Assembly (NCBI GenBank): GCA_937896665.1
Contig: CALBNS010000009.1
Span: 13,713-77,712, forward strand
DNA length: 64,000 nt
Reading direction: 5' to 3'
Source: an uncultured Clostridia bacterium
Lineage (GTDB): Bacteria > Bacillota > Clostridia > Lachnospirales > Lachnospiraceae
The notes under the pieces are model-generated. The model did no database searches and had not been told where the DNA came from. It saw only the letters and a list, made by a program, of their open reading frames with translations. Position numbers and translations under genes: made by a program. Positions 27,075 through 36,235 of this stretch are shown one piece after another (the first letter of the stretch is position 1; every line of letters starts with the position of its first letter).

Positions 27075-27952
27075 TATTTATTCCCTCCCTCCTCGTAGTA
27101 GTGAAGGAAGATTTCTTCTAAATCCGGCTCCGAAAGGGACAAATCCTCTATATCGCCCTCTGACAGCCTATGTAGTAAAGCATTCATCTCGCCGCTGTAA
27201 AGAAAATTCACACTATCACCTTCCCTCTTCAAATCGCGAATGCCTGCCAGATTCGACAACTCCACTTTTCCGTGCACCACAGCCCTTTTTGCATTGGTCT
27301 TTGCCAGTGCTTCCACACTGTCGCAGGCAATTACCTTTCCTTCCCGGATGATGGCAGCTCTGCTGCAGTTGTGTTGTATCTCAGAGAGCACATGGGAAGA
27401 AAGAAAAACCGTTGTCCCGGCTTTATTTCGCTCCTGAAGAATATCAAAAAATTCTTTTTGCATCAGGGGGTCCAACCCACTAGTCGGCTCATCTAACACC
27501 AAGACCTTCGGCTGATGCTGGAGTGCGCAGATAATCGCAACCTTTTTTCGATTTCCAAAAGAGAGTTCGTCTACTTTTCTGCTTACATCCAATTGCAATC
27601 TTTCACATAACTCCTCAGCCGACTTCCTGCAATTCATTTTTCGTAGGTCTGCAGAAAGCTTTAATACATCCCGTACCCGCATCCCAGGATAAAATACTGC
27701 CTCCGACGGAAGATAGCCGACGGATTTCAAAATATTCTCTTTTTCTTTGATAATATCCATTTCAAGAATTGTAGCTGTACCACCAGTAGGCTTGATGAGT
27801 CCCAATAAAGTGCGTATGGTCGTACTCTTTCCCGCTCCATTCGGACCTATGAAGCCGAAGAATTCTCCCTCAGAAATGGTTAGGTTCAGTTCTGTGATTC
27901 CTCTGGACTTTCCATAAAATTTTGTCAGATTAATCGTCTTAATTGCATCCAT
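27074..27952 (-). CDS. ABC transporter ATPase (exporter type)
   Basis: A 292-residue ATPase: Walker A GPNGAGKSTT near residue 37, signature LSFGNRKK near 133, Walker B VLVLDEPTSGLDP near 152, H-loop SSHVLSEI near 188. The C-terminal extension (YSGEMNALLHRLSEGDIEDL onward) is that of the NatA/CcmA-like exporter group. It works with the permease encoded directly after it. Confidence 0.9.
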   Translation of the reverse strand: MDAIKTINLTKFYGKSRGITELNLTISEGEFFGFIGPNGAGKSTTIRTLLGLIKPTGGTATILEMDIIKEKENILKSVGYLPSEAVFYPGMRVRDVLKLSADLRKMNCRKSAEELCERLQLDVSRKVDELSFGNRKKVAIICALQHQPKVLVLDEPTSGLDPLMQKEFFDILQERNKAGTTVFLSSHVLSEIQHNCSRAAIIREGKVIACDSVEALAKTNAKRAVVHGKVELSNLAGIRDLKREGDSVNFLYSGEMNALLHRLSEGDIEDLSLSEPDLEEIFLHYYEEGGNK

Positions 27953-28003
27953 AATTATCCCTCTCTATTTGTCCCCACTTTCTCTCTGTAGCGTGAAAAA
28001 AGA

Positions 28004-28411
28004 TCAATGATTTCCACAATGATGTGATCCACAGCCATGTGATCCACAATGATGTTCTCCACCTGCATGCTCATGGTCATGATGATTACAGCGGACATCC
28101 GGATCAAATGACAGATTTCCGGAAATCAGAGCTTGCACAGCCTGTTCTGCCGAACCAGACACACCGCCATAAAGTTTTATATCTGCAGCCGCTAAGGCAG
28201 CCTGAGCCCCACCGCCGATACCGCCACAAACCAGAATATCTACCTGCAGTTCCGTCAGAACACCAGCTAATGCACCGTGTCCACTTCCATTGGTATCCAC
28301 CACCTCGGAAGAAATAATTTTCCCATCCTCCACATCGTAAATCTTAAACTGTTCTGTGTGTCCAAAATGTTGATAAATCTCTCCATTTTCATAAGTAACT
28401 GCAATTCTCAT
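28004..28411 (-). CDS. NifX/NifB-type cofactor-binding protein with His-rich tail
   Basis: A 135-residue protein. Residues 1-100 form the dinitrogenase iron-molybdenum cofactor-binding fold (RIAVTYENGEIYQHFGHTEQ; CGGIGGGAQAAL near 63). The tail from about residue 107 is rich in His and Cys with repeated HHCGSHGCGSHHCG, a likely metal-binding appendix. There is no nitrogenase in view; such stand-alone proteins are common in clostridia and may handle iron-sulfur or molybdenum fragments. It closes the stable chromosomal part of the window. Confidence 0.85.
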   Translation of the reverse strand: MRIAVTYENGEIYQHFGHTEQFKIYDVEDGKIISSEVVDTNGSGHGALAGVLTELQVDILVCGGIGGGAQAALAAADIKLYGGVSGSAEQAVQALISGNLSFDPDVRCNHHDHEHAGGEHHCGSHGCGSHHCGNH

Positions 28412-28461
28412 AATCTAATCTCCTTTTCTTATCTTATTCTCCAATATCATTTTGGTATAAT

Positions 28462-28775
28462 CTATACTACACCTCCAAGGCCTCGTTTTACAATGTCTTC
28501 CCATGCTTCCTTATCAAACTCTCTGTCTTTATAGTAGAACCTGCGATCATCATCGGTAATTTTACGAATGACTCTGCATGGATTTCCTGCGGCAACTGAC
28601 CATTCTGGAATATCCTTTGTAACAACACTTCCAGCACCGATAACCACATGATCTCCAATATGTACCCCTGGACAAATAACCGTATTTCCTCCAATCCAGC
28701 AATTATCCCCGATAATTACTTTTCCCACTTCAAGGATTGTACAATTATAATTAGCAAAGAAGTTCTTTGTAAATA
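28462..28775 (-). pseudogene. Internally deleted maltose-type O-acetyltransferase
   Basis: The C-terminal hexapeptide-repeat part of a Maa-type acetyltransferase (NCWIGGNTVICPGVHIGDH, then GSVVTKDIPEWSVAAGNPCRVIR). It is preceded in frame by FFANYNCTILEVGK, which belongs about 35 residues earlier in the family, so an internal deletion has joined the two. The N-terminus is missing; the frame runs into a DUF1016 fragment. Confidence 0.75.
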
Positions 28776-29562
28776 CAATTTGTATTTTGAAGCAAAAATC
28801 TGTGTTTCATTTTCAGGTAACATATACTTAACTACAGACTCACTTTTATCTGCACATAATACGATACCAATCGGCGGATTGTCTCCTTCATTCATAAGTT
28901 CCGGATCATAATAATGAACATACATCTGCATCTGCCCTAAGTCCTGATGTGTTAAGTCCCCAACTTTTAAATCTATCAGAACAAAACATTTTAAAATATA
29001 ATTATAAAATACAAGGTCAATTCTAAAATGACGTCCATATAATTTGTACTCTGATGCATAAATATTAGCATCTTTGGGCAAAGTAATCTCAACTTGTCCA
29101 CCTTCAAATCAACCAACACATAACAACGAAGCAAATTTCATAAAAACTACGTCCAGCTTCATTTTCTATGCGCATTAACTGCAAATAATGCGACCACGAA
29201 ACGATAAAAGATGGCTCTTTTTCAAAAAAGCTAAACACTGTTTCACTTTTTTTCAATTGCGAAAAGGCTAAACACTGTTTCGCTTATTCGCTCTTTATAG
29301 GTCAAATAAAATTTTCTTGCATTCTTTAATGTATCCTCTGAAAAACCTTTACCAAACTCTTCCTGAAGTTTTTCTGATAGTGTTTTAATAACCTTACTCC
29401 CGTACTTTGCTCTCTTTTCTCCCATTTGTTGTGTTTCCACAATCCATCTGCCTAATGAATAGTAAGTCATTATTTGCACTATATTTACATGCTTCACAAC
29501 AATATTTCTTGCATAATTTATTAATTCCACTGAATCAACACATAATTTTCCGAGGTCAGCAT
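28776..29562 (-). pseudogene. Broken DUF1016/YhcG PDDEXK nuclease-type gene
   Basis: The N-terminal DUF1016 domain is seen as YYSLGRWIVETQQMGEKRAK then NARKFYLTYKERISETVF. A shift in a run of seven A near 29246 moves to the frame reading FIVSWSHYLQLMRIENEAG. A deletion then leads to the PDDEXK half (RIDLVFYN, then FVLIDLKVGDLTHQDLGQMQ). The C-terminus is lost at the acetyltransferase junction. Family members are near 350 residues and occur with restriction-type loci. Confidence 0.75.
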
Positions 29563-29569
29563 CATTCTG

Positions 29570-29880
29570 CATAACTTCTGTAAAGAAGTATTCCAATGTC
29601 TCCACAAACATATTATGTTCAAACAATTCCTTAATTTGCTCACGGTTCAGCCAAGCAACCATAATATCATTATAAATCTTACCATCTATGATTTTACGTG
29701 TTTTTGTAAAAAGAACCTGTCCATTTTCCGGATTCAAATCAACTCCAACTTCTTCCTTTGTGTCTCTAATTACTCCCTGCAAGCTATCCTCGCCTTTCAC
29801 AACCGGACCGCCTACACACTCCCACATTAAAGGATATGTCGGTCTGTTTGCAGGGCGCTGTGAAATCAGATACTCTCCCT
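29570..29880 (-). pseudogene. NUDIX hydrolase fragment
   Basis: It reads YLISQRPANRPTYPLMWECV then GGPVVKGEDSLQGVIRDTKE and EVGVDL. That is a NUDIX box with the Glu residues in place, followed by the usual C-terminal REQIKELFEHNMFVETLEYF. The N-terminus is replaced by a helix-turn-helix relic and the C-terminus is fused to DUF1016. It is read in one frame with DUF1016 residues, so a chimeric 194-residue peptide could be made from 29827. Confidence 0.7.
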
Positions 29881-29994
29881 TGGAATTGCTTTTGTCATTG
29901 TATTGGGAGCAATTTCTGCCTTTTTACGCAAATCTGATTTGCTCATTTCTTTATCCACTTATAATTTCCATAATCTTTTATATGATACAGCCAT
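29881..29994 (-). pseudogene. Relic of a small Xre-type regulator with early stop
   Basis: It starts ATG at 29994 after AGGAGATAC and reads MAVSYKRLWKL, then TAA, then DKEMSKSDLRKKAEIAPNTM. This resembles the family represented intact at 59,710, whose start reads MHISYDKLWHILLDRHMTRE. The C-terminal half is replaced by the NUDIX fragment. Confidence 0.6.
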
Positions 29995-30026
29995 AATAGT
30001 ATCTCCTATTTTATTTTTTATTCCGG

Positions 30027-32756
30027 TTATCCTACCAACTTGTCCAGCATTTCTATAATCTTTTCTCTTTCGCCACTGCCATTTGTTTTAAATCTCAGCA
30101 ATGGAATTTCATACAGTTCCATTATATGATTTTTCATCAAATCTCTTGAAGCCTGCACAGTATCCTCTTTATGGTATTCATATCCGTCAACTTCAATCGC
30201 CAACACCGGCTTTTTACCAATTCTGTTATATATCAGAAAATCCAAATGTGTTTCCGGGTTCATTGCATACTGGCATTCATGCTCATTTAATAATTCCGGA
30301 TTCTTAATCAACATATTCAACGGAAAATGGCAAACAATATCTAAGCTTGAATACTTATTATCAGTGATAATTTCCTCTATCAACGAATACATCAGATTCT
30401 CCGAATCATAGTCTGATATCTTTTTGTGCTTCTGCAGATATGCCATTCTTTCCTCGGTATACTGCTTGTAAAGATAATCAAAAATGGAATAGATTTTACT
30501 CTCTGCCACCTCAAAATTGTTATATTGGATGTAATCTATTAAATCTGTTATATTGCGCTCTTTTGATTGCTCATTTCCAGTTACAACCAACATCAATTTC
30601 TTCTTCGCTCGTGATACAGCAACATTGATTAAATATGGATCATCTGCAAAATCAGATATTTCATCATCCACAGTAGATATAATAATATTCTCTTTTTCCT
30701 TACCCTGGAACTTATGCACTGTAGCAGCATCAATATCTGTTATTTCTATACTCAATGCTTCTACCTGATTTTTGTATGGTGCGATAATACCTGTCTCTTC
30801 CGGATTGGAAACATATTTAGGTATAATCTCATTTTTAATAACATCTATCTGACGCTGACTATAATGATTACGCTCGTGATTTCCTGCGACTGTTTTTACC
30901 ACCGACAAGACATCTTCTTCACCCTTATCCGTTGTCATTATAATTAATTCACCACGATAAAATTTCTGATTGCAGAAATTAATTATTTTAGGATGGCATC
31001 TATAATGCTCCCGCAATAATGTTTGCGTTACATTTGGCATAACATCCAAAATGGATTGCAGAAAACTCTTTGTATACTGATAGCCTTCATTCACATTAAA
31101 TGTATCGAATATAGCTTTTGCTTTGACTTTTATATCATCTGTAACTACATTAGGAAGCTGCTTGGTATCTCCCACGATAACAACATTCCTTGCACAAGAA
31201 AGAGCCAAGGCACCACTTGCAATATCTACCTGCGATGCCTCATCCATGATAAGATAATCGTATACAACATCTGAATTTAAGCTATTTCTTGATGAAAATG
31301 TTGTACTTAATATAACCGGATACTCAGCCAGAACTTCATATGGTTCCTTCCACAAATTATCCTCGCCAAATATCTTTCTACTGCGTTTACCTTCATATTT
31401 TCTTGCCAGTTTATCTTTTAGTATAATCATTGACTGATTGCACAAATCATCAAGCAAATTCTTATTCACATTATTTAAATTCTTTTCATTTTCTGTAATC
31501 TCGGCAGACAATTCAGTCTGCTTTGCCTCATAATACATAGTTTGAAATGTAGTAATTATTTTTGAAATATCTTGCTTATAAAATTTCCAATCAATTACTC
31601 CATATTTAAATAAAGCTTTTATCTTAAACCAAAATCCTATTGTCTTTTTCTCTTCCGAAATTAACTGGCACTCCTGCCATAATTCCATCCAATATTTTGA
31701 AGATAGTTTTTTCTTAAACTTTATAGTATCTATATTAACATCTAATTCTTCGACATATTGATTGAAATATTTCTGTTCTGTAACCAATTGTGAAAGTTCC
31801 TGTCTTAAACTTGCCAGTTTCTCCTGCCTGTCAAAAACAGTTTTTAACTGACTGGATTGCTCTGCTATTCTTTTCTGCAAATCATAAGAATCTTCATTTG
31901 TTTTCCAAAGAGAAAAGTCCGGGTAATTTGTATCCTGATTCTCAACAAATGTTTTCTTGTTCTTCGAACTTCCTAATGTTGCAGCAACAAAACCCAAATT
32001 GTACTTGGGTGATGATAATTTTTCATATACATTTTCTGTTGCCGAATTATTATTGGATACTATCTGTACCGTTTTTCCCTGCATCAATATATTTGCAATA
32101 ATATTTAATATCGTTTGTGTCTTGCCTGTTCCAGGAGGTCCCTGTATAACACTAATTTGATTCTCCATGGCATTTTTCACAGCTATGTACTGACTGTTAT
32201 TGCATCCGAACGGGAAAATCGGAATGTATTCGCGCCCTGCTCTTTTTCCTTGCAACGATGGTGGATTCAAATACTTTGCTAAAGCTACATCGCTACCTAC
32301 AAAAGAAATTTTATCAAATCTTTTAGACAATAATTTTTCGTTAGTCTCTTGATTCTTAATGTCACTCAAACCAGCAATCTGCTTTACATATTCAAATACA
32401 TTTGCAGCCTGACTTTGACTAAGACATGACTCAATAATATGCAAATCGCTCCGACGATAATCTCTTTCGCTACCATCACCAAAACAAATATGCCAATAAG
32501 ACTCGTTCGTACTTCTAAATACATATATTGCTTTAATGTCAAAGAACTCCCGTCCATCTCTGCTAATACGATACATATTAGGATTTAAAACATCTGGTTC
32601 AGCTAATTTTTCCACATTGAAATATGCATACGAGTACATTTTTCCAGTATTAAATTTTACATCCCATTTCTTGGTATTTCTATTGTACACACATGACATT
32701 ACTTCAGAGGTCTTTATTTTACCCTTAATAATAACCATATAATATCTTGTATTCAT
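30027..32756 (-). CDS. Superfamily 1 helicase with C-terminal PD-(D/E)XK-like domain
   Basis: A 909-residue protein. Walker A is GPPGTGKTQT at 206. Motif II DEASQVD (about residue 505), motif III GDTKQLPNV, then VHKFQGKEKENIIIS and VAVSRAKKKL define a Upf1-like SF1 helicase. The insert between residues 270 and 440 is Lys/Glu-rich and probably coiled coil. The last 90 residues contain HLDFLIYN and VLAIEVDGYEYHK, a D-x-E-V-D nuclease-like motif of the DUF2726/Vsr-like group. Helicase-nuclease fusions of this kind often act in phage defence; that is inferred. It is intact among many broken genes. GTGAGGAATAG precedes the start. Confidence 0.85.
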   Translation of the reverse strand: MNTRYYMVIIKGKIKTSEVMSCVYNRNTKKWDVKFNTGKMYSYAYFNVEKLAEPDVLNPNMYRISRDGREFFDIKAIYVFRSTNESYWHICFGDGSERDYRRSDLHIIESCLSQSQAANVFEYVKQIAGLSDIKNQETNEKLLSKRFDKISFVGSDVALAKYLNPPSLQGKRAGREYIPIFPFGCNNSQYIAVKNAMENQISVIQGPPGTGKTQTILNIIANILMQGKTVQIVSNNNSATENVYEKLSSPKYNLGFVAATLGSSKNKKTFVENQDTNYPDFSLWKTNEDSYDLQKRIAEQSSQLKTVFDRQEKLASLRQELSQLVTEQKYFNQYVEELDVNIDTIKFKKKLSSKYWMELWQECQLISEEKKTIGFWFKIKALFKYGVIDWKFYKQDISKIITTFQTMYYEAKQTELSAEITENEKNLNNVNKNLLDDLCNQSMIILKDKLARKYEGKRSRKIFGEDNLWKEPYEVLAEYPVILSTTFSSRNSLNSDVVYDYLIMDEASQVDIASGALALSCARNVVIVGDTKQLPNVVTDDIKVKAKAIFDTFNVNEGYQYTKSFLQSILDVMPNVTQTLLREHYRCHPKIINFCNQKFYRGELIIMTTDKGEEDVLSVVKTVAGNHERNHYSQRQIDVIKNEIIPKYVSNPEETGIIAPYKNQVEALSIEITDIDAATVHKFQGKEKENIIISTVDDEISDFADDPYLINVAVSRAKKKLMLVVTGNEQSKERNITDLIDYIQYNNFEVAESKIYSIFDYLYKQYTEERMAYLQKHKKISDYDSENLMYSLIEEIITDNKYSSLDIVCHFPLNMLIKNPELLNEHECQYAMNPETHLDFLIYNRIGKKPVLAIEVDGYEYHKEDTVQASRDLMKNHIMELYEIPLLRFKTNGSGEREKIIEMLDKLVG

Positions 32757-32773
32757 CTATTCCTCACTACTTC

Positions 32774-33070
32774 TTATCCACACGCTGATTGCACCATACC
32801 AGTTCTTCGATAGTCTCCATGTGTTACTACATTTTCTACAAATGCGTATGGACAGATATTTCTTGTGAGATTCGGAATAATCACCCATACACAAGACGCT
32901 ACAATTTTCCCATCAACTTCACAGACGATAAGATGATGATTTTTATCATTAATTATGCTGTCCCATGTATTCCGTAGTTGCTCTGATTCTTGTGGCACAC
33001 TCTTTTCATGTAGATATAGATACAAATTTGATATTTCATCTAAATCATTTTTATTTGCTTCTTTAATCAT
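32774..33070 (-). pseudogene. GNAT acetyltransferase N-terminal fragment
   Basis: It reads MIKEANKNDLDEISNLYLYL then CEVDGKIVASCVWVIIPNLT, with ENVVTHGDYRRTG at the end. These are the first four strands of a GNAT fold. The acetyl-CoA loop (Q/R-x-x-G-x-G/A) that should follow is missing; the frame ends after MVQSACG. About 50 residues are lost. Confidence 0.7.
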
Positions 33071-33074
33071 TTCA

Positions 33075-33296
33075 TCACCATTCCAACTTGCCCGAAAACT
33101 CCTCTATCTCAGCAAAACATAACAATCCATAGGATTCCTCACCCGTTTCATTCACGCAATTTTTTCCTGTGACGGAATATACACACAGGGGTTTAATATC
33201 AAACTTTACAGCCCCCGTTTCTTCCTGCAACCCTCTCTTTGCCGTTTCTATGATATCCTCACCCACTTTACGATGACCCCCTGGTACTTCATATTA
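33075..33296 (-). pseudogene. NUDIX hydrolase internal fragment
   Basis: The NUDIX box is visible as EVPGGHRKVGEDIIETAKRG then LQEETGAVKFD. An in-frame stop lies just upstream and the N-terminal strands are missing. The C-terminus stops early after FSGKLEW, five bases before the GNAT fragment starts. It is a different NUDIX from the one at 29,570. Confidence 0.7.
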
Positions 33297-33384
33297 AACC
33301 AATTAATTCTATGTCTAACTGCTCTAGTCGACTTTTCATTGCAGATAATTTTGCTGGATTACCGGTTCCATACAATAACTTCAT
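33289..33384 (-). pseudogene. N-terminal stub of a HAM1/RdgB-type NTP pyrophosphatase
   Basis: A 31-codon reading starting MKLLYGTGNPAKLSAMKSRL then LEQLDIELIGL matches the N-terminal beta strand and T-x-N-x-x-K motif of inosine triphosphate pyrophosphatases. It stops where the NUDIX fragment begins. The rest of the roughly 190-residue family is gone. Confidence 0.65.
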
Positions 33385-33414
33385 TCCTTTTTTATCCCTT
33401 TCTTACTCTATAGT

Positions 33415-33652
33415 TCACATCACAATCTCACTATCAAAATACTGTTCCTCTCCATCCGGTGCCATAATCCCTTCCACATAACCATAATTTATTGGATAAT
33501 ACATATCCTTGTGTTCAGGATGGTAACTCCCTAATGGTCTGTCAACCGTTACGGTTACTGTTCTGCCAATAACAGAATTTATTTCTGATTGCACTTTCCC
33601 AAAGTTTTTCTCCAAATCATCCGCACCATTCAAAACAATCTGCTTGCACTGT
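33415..33652 (-). pseudogene. Inorganic-pyrophosphatase-like N-terminal fragment
   Basis: It reads IGRTVTVTVDRPLGSYHPEH then YYPINYGYVEGIMAPDGEEQ, the start of a pyrophosphatase-like family. The sequence breaks right after GEEQ, before the catalytic Asp cluster, and ends YFDSEIVM. It overlaps the end of the kinase fragment. Confidence 0.6.
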
Positions 33653-33655
33653 AAC

Positions 33656-33908
33656 AATTCTGATTTCCGTGTCTGTAACTAGCCTGATTGCTAATGTAAA
33701 CAACGGAATTAATTCATCACCCCAATCTACCAGCGAATCAGAAATCACTACATTATCACTTTCTGAAATATCTTTTTTCATCAGAGCAAGCCGTTCTTCC
33801 TTACTTCTTTTCGTAGTATACCGTGGATTGGTTGGAAGCCAGAAATAATCATCGGTATCCACAAATTTATACCCCATCTCTTCACTGATTTTTCTGTAGT
33901 GTAAATAA
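33656..33908 (-). pseudogene. P-loop kinase-like middle fragment
   Basis: It reads KISEEMGYKFVDTDDYFWLP then TTKRSKEERLALMKKDI and VVISDSLVDWGDELIPLF, resembling small ATP-dependent kinases of the adenylate/shikimate kinase group. The N-terminal P-loop is missing and the C-terminus is lost after DTEIRI. It belongs to the same run of fragments as the genes on either side. Confidence 0.55.
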
Positions 33909-34032
33909 TCATATGTGATTTTTGATTTTTATTATTATTTTCCATCCAGTACGCCTCTTATATTCATACCCTAATCTTGGTTTCTTCGGTTTTCCTGCGG
34001 TCAGGAAAATCGTTTGCAATAACTGCTATACC

Positions 34033-34497
34033 CTAATCCTCCTCAAGCCACGGAATTGAATAATATTCTCCTGTTATGTAATCGTCCATTCCCCATCCAA
34101 AACCGTAAAACTCATGGTAAATATATTCCAATCTGTCTTTCCATAGCTTATACAATTCCTCATCTTCACTCGCTGCAGCCACAGCATCGTGATAGGCCTC
34201 TCCCAAAGCATCATACCATCTGCCACTGCCACATATGTTTGCGAAGTCAGACAGTATCATTTGTGCTCTTTCTAATGAAAATCCAGTTCTAACAATATTA
34301 GATGGATTAAATATTTTGTACAGTTGCTTTTTATACTTCCCCAACAACTCACTTCCATACTCATCATCCAAAATCATCAGGTTTAGTCTTGCTTCCATAA
34401 ACTTATTTGTTTTGAATAAATCGGAAATTATTTTTACAAACTCCTCTTGATTCATTGCATTCAATTTTTTTACAAGTGCTTTCTCTGAACTACTCAT
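34033..34497 (-). CDS. DUF6155-like protein of unknown function
   Basis: A protein of about 154 residues, mostly helical. It starts MSSSEKALVKKLNAMNQEEF then VKIISDLF, resembling small helical proteins annotated as DUF6155. The chosen ATG at 34497 has GGGAGG only two bases away, which is unusually close. A TTG at 34572 would add 25 residues derived from the upstream HTH relic and is less likely. No function can be assigned. Confidence 0.6.
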   Translation of the reverse strand: MSSSEKALVKKLNAMNQEEFVKIISDLFKTNKFMEARLNLMILDDEYGSELLGKYKKQLYKIFNPSNIVRTGFSLERAQMILSDFANICGSGRWYDALGEAYHDAVAAASEDEELYKLWKDRLEYIYHEFYGFGWGMDDYITGEYYSIPWLEED

Positions 34498-34547
34498 TAC
34501 CTCCCATGTTATAAATTGATTATAGCAACGCAGAAGGACACATTCTG

Positions 34548-34757
34548 TCACTCTGTCTCTTTTTTTCTCCAATTTTTATATTTCCCAGACGTTACTCTTC
34601 CATCCTTCGGGACTTCAGCATCACTAGGAATAGCCCAAGCCCTTCCAAACTTAACAATTCCGGGAATTCTACCTTCGGAACACATAAGTTGAACCGAACA
34701 CACATGCAATCCTCACTTTTCAGCGGCTTCTTTTACTGTTATATAACCTTCTATCAT
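34548..34757 (-). pseudogene. Excisionase-like helix-turn-helix gene with one nonsense codon
   Basis: It reads MIEGYITVKEAAEK, then TGA where the family has Trp (TGG), then GLHVCSVQLMCSEGRIPGIV and KFGRAWAIPSDAEVPKDGRV. This is the common element-borne small HTH protein with the FGRxWxIPxDA tail. A single base change inactivates it. Confidence 0.7.
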
Positions 34758-34894
34758 AATCTACACTTCCACCATTCAATTAAGCGTATCATTCCAATCA
34801 TATAATACTGCACTTTAGCGAAGAATGTCAAATATTTGTGTGCAGTTCATACACTTTTTACGCTCTTTACATAGCTCTCAATAATAAATATGCA

Positions 34895-34926
34895 CAAAAA
34901 AGCCTATAAAGATTTTTCTTCATAGA
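34895..34926 (-). terminator. Terminator of the recombinase cluster
   Basis: On the minus strand CTATGAAGA, loop AAAA, TCTTTATAG (one G-U pair), then GCTTTTTT. It lies about 50 bases after the last gene of the cluster. The 140 bases to its right up to 34,757 hold no recognisable gene. Confidence 0.75.
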
Positions 34927-34976
34927 CCCTTTTATGTAAACACATATCGCGTTTTAATTATTAAATCCCAGAACTT

Positions 34977-35375
34977 TTATCGTTTAGATTCATATAATTT
35001 CGAATCCTTTATGTTAAAAACAACAGCATTATTTTTCTCCGAGTAAACCCCTTCTATCTGATATGTCTCAGATAGATCAAGATTGTTTTGCACCATCAAC
35101 CCAATTACAAATGATGCACTTGTAATAGTCATCTGTCTGTTTTTGTTAAAACATATATCATCGGCAACCTTAAAGGAAAGTTTGTGCTTTTCCATCGCAG
35201 ATTCAATTAATATGGAATCCATTTCTAGATTTATTCTTATTGAGATGTATGGAGGCACACCCAACACTCGAACAACGTCTTTCCCTATCTGTATTACATG
35301 CTGACGGCCATATAATGATATTCGTAGTTTAGCCTGCTTTTTTGAACCTTTCCATAGTTTGCCTTTGTCATTCAC
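34977..35375 (-). CDS. Recombinase-associated protein B, one copy of the recombinase C-terminal domain
   Basis: A 132-residue protein with no recognised Pfam-type signature. By eye its layout (KLRISLYGRQHVIQIGKDVV ... SIRINLEMDSILIES ... ITSASFVIGLMVQNN ... NNAVVFNIKDSKL) follows the same order of strands and helix as the C-terminal region of the adjacent serine recombinase and the 280-residue neighbour. The start is GTG at 35375, directly after the previous stop, with GGGGGTGGA upstream, so it is translationally coupled. A role as recombinase partner or directionality factor is inferred. Confidence 0.7.
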   Translation of the reverse strand: MNDKGKLWKGSKKQAKLRISLYGRQHVIQIGKDVVRVLGVPPYISIRINLEMDSILIESAMEKHKLSFKVADDICFNKNRQMTITSASFVIGLMVQNNLDLSETYQIEGVYSEKNNAVVFNIKDSKLYESKR

Positions 35376-36218
35376 TTATTCCACCCCCAATGTATCCGAA
35401 GAACTTGTTACTACTTCTACACTATCGTCATCCATCCCCCCATTGCTATATGTTTGCATCTCAATAGCACTTGCCTCTGGAAGTGTTTCTTCTGGTAAAT
35501 CAGAATATGATTGTCCTGTATATTCATCTAAAAACTCAAAAATATTCATCTGCTTTGCCTCAATATAATCGTTATAAGACTTACCGATGCAATCCTTGTA
35601 CTCTTCTGGATAATATTTAACCTGCTTCTTTTTGATCTCTCCAGTTTCCTCATCAACAAATTCCATAGGCTTCGAGTCAAACATAATGGCCTCTTCCAAA
35701 TCAAAAATAAGTACAGGCATTGGACCCGGCTTTGCTAATGCAACCCTGCCAAGAATCTTATATCTGCAATTTAATTTCCAGCCCATCATTTTATACAGTT
35801 TCAAAATAAACTCTTCCGAGCTGATAGTTCTATTGACCTTCGTATCATCAGACTCCCTAATCCTTGCCCATTGTAAAGACGCACTTTCTTCCTCCTTACA
35901 TGGAACAACCATCAAACGCTTTTTCTCTCTATTCACGGGAGTAAGGATAAATAAAGCCTCGTCAAACATCCTCACGCTTGCCATATTAAAGGTCATCTTT
36001 CCATACTTAATAGAAACAGCTGGTTTACTTAGCATCGAGAATTGGGTTCTCGGTGGCAATTCATAGCCAGACAAGTCTTCAAATTCCAATTCTTGTCCCT
36101 GTGCCATTCTTGATTTTACAAGTTGGCGAATCAGTTCTTGATCCGTAAAATTATAACTTTGTCCCTTCCCCTTTTCACTTACTACAAGGCTCGTTTCTTG
36201 TTCCTGCTTAATATCCAT
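35376..36218 (-). CDS. Recombinase-associated protein A sharing the recombinase C-terminal domain
   Basis: A 280-residue protein. Residues 45-175 (DLSGYELPPRTQF ... PAVSIKYGKMTFN ... LMVVPCKEEESASLQWA ... FILKLYKMMGWKLNCRYKIL ... VLIFDLEEAIMF) align by eye with the C-terminal region of the 639-residue recombinase encoded just upstream (DFAGYEVPSSAFF ... PTLTFNKRKLKIN ... IVVRSC ... FCEVVYETMDWIEDYGFRFR ... MLFFLDEPQIL). The last 90 residues are acidic and Ser-rich. The start has AGGAAGGAG upstream. Function is unknown; a heteromeric recombination complex is the working idea. Confidence 0.72.
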   Translation of the reverse strand: MDIKQEQETSLVVSEKGKGQSYNFTDQELIRQLVKSRMAQGQELEFEDLSGYELPPRTQFSMLSKPAVSIKYGKMTFNMASVRMFDEALFILTPVNREKKRLMVVPCKEEESASLQWARIRESDDTKVNRTISSEEFILKLYKMMGWKLNCRYKILGRVALAKPGPMPVLIFDLEEAIMFDSKPMEFVDEETGEIKKKQVKYYPEEYKDCIGKSYNDYIEAKQMNIFEFLDEYTGQSYSDLPEETLPEASAIEMQTYSNGGMDDDSVEVVTSSSDTLGVE

Positions 36219-36235
36219 TCTATGTATCTCCTTCC

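Noticed and set aside
33991..34010. TTTTCCTG-CGGT-CAGGAAAA hairpin as a terminator
   Set aside because: No T-run follows on either strand and no intact gene ends there; recorded only as a local inverted repeat.
33966..34040. Direct repeat ATACCCTAATC as an attachment-site pair
   Set aside because: Eleven bases flanking only about 60 bases of non-coding DNA, with no integrase adjacent, is too weak.
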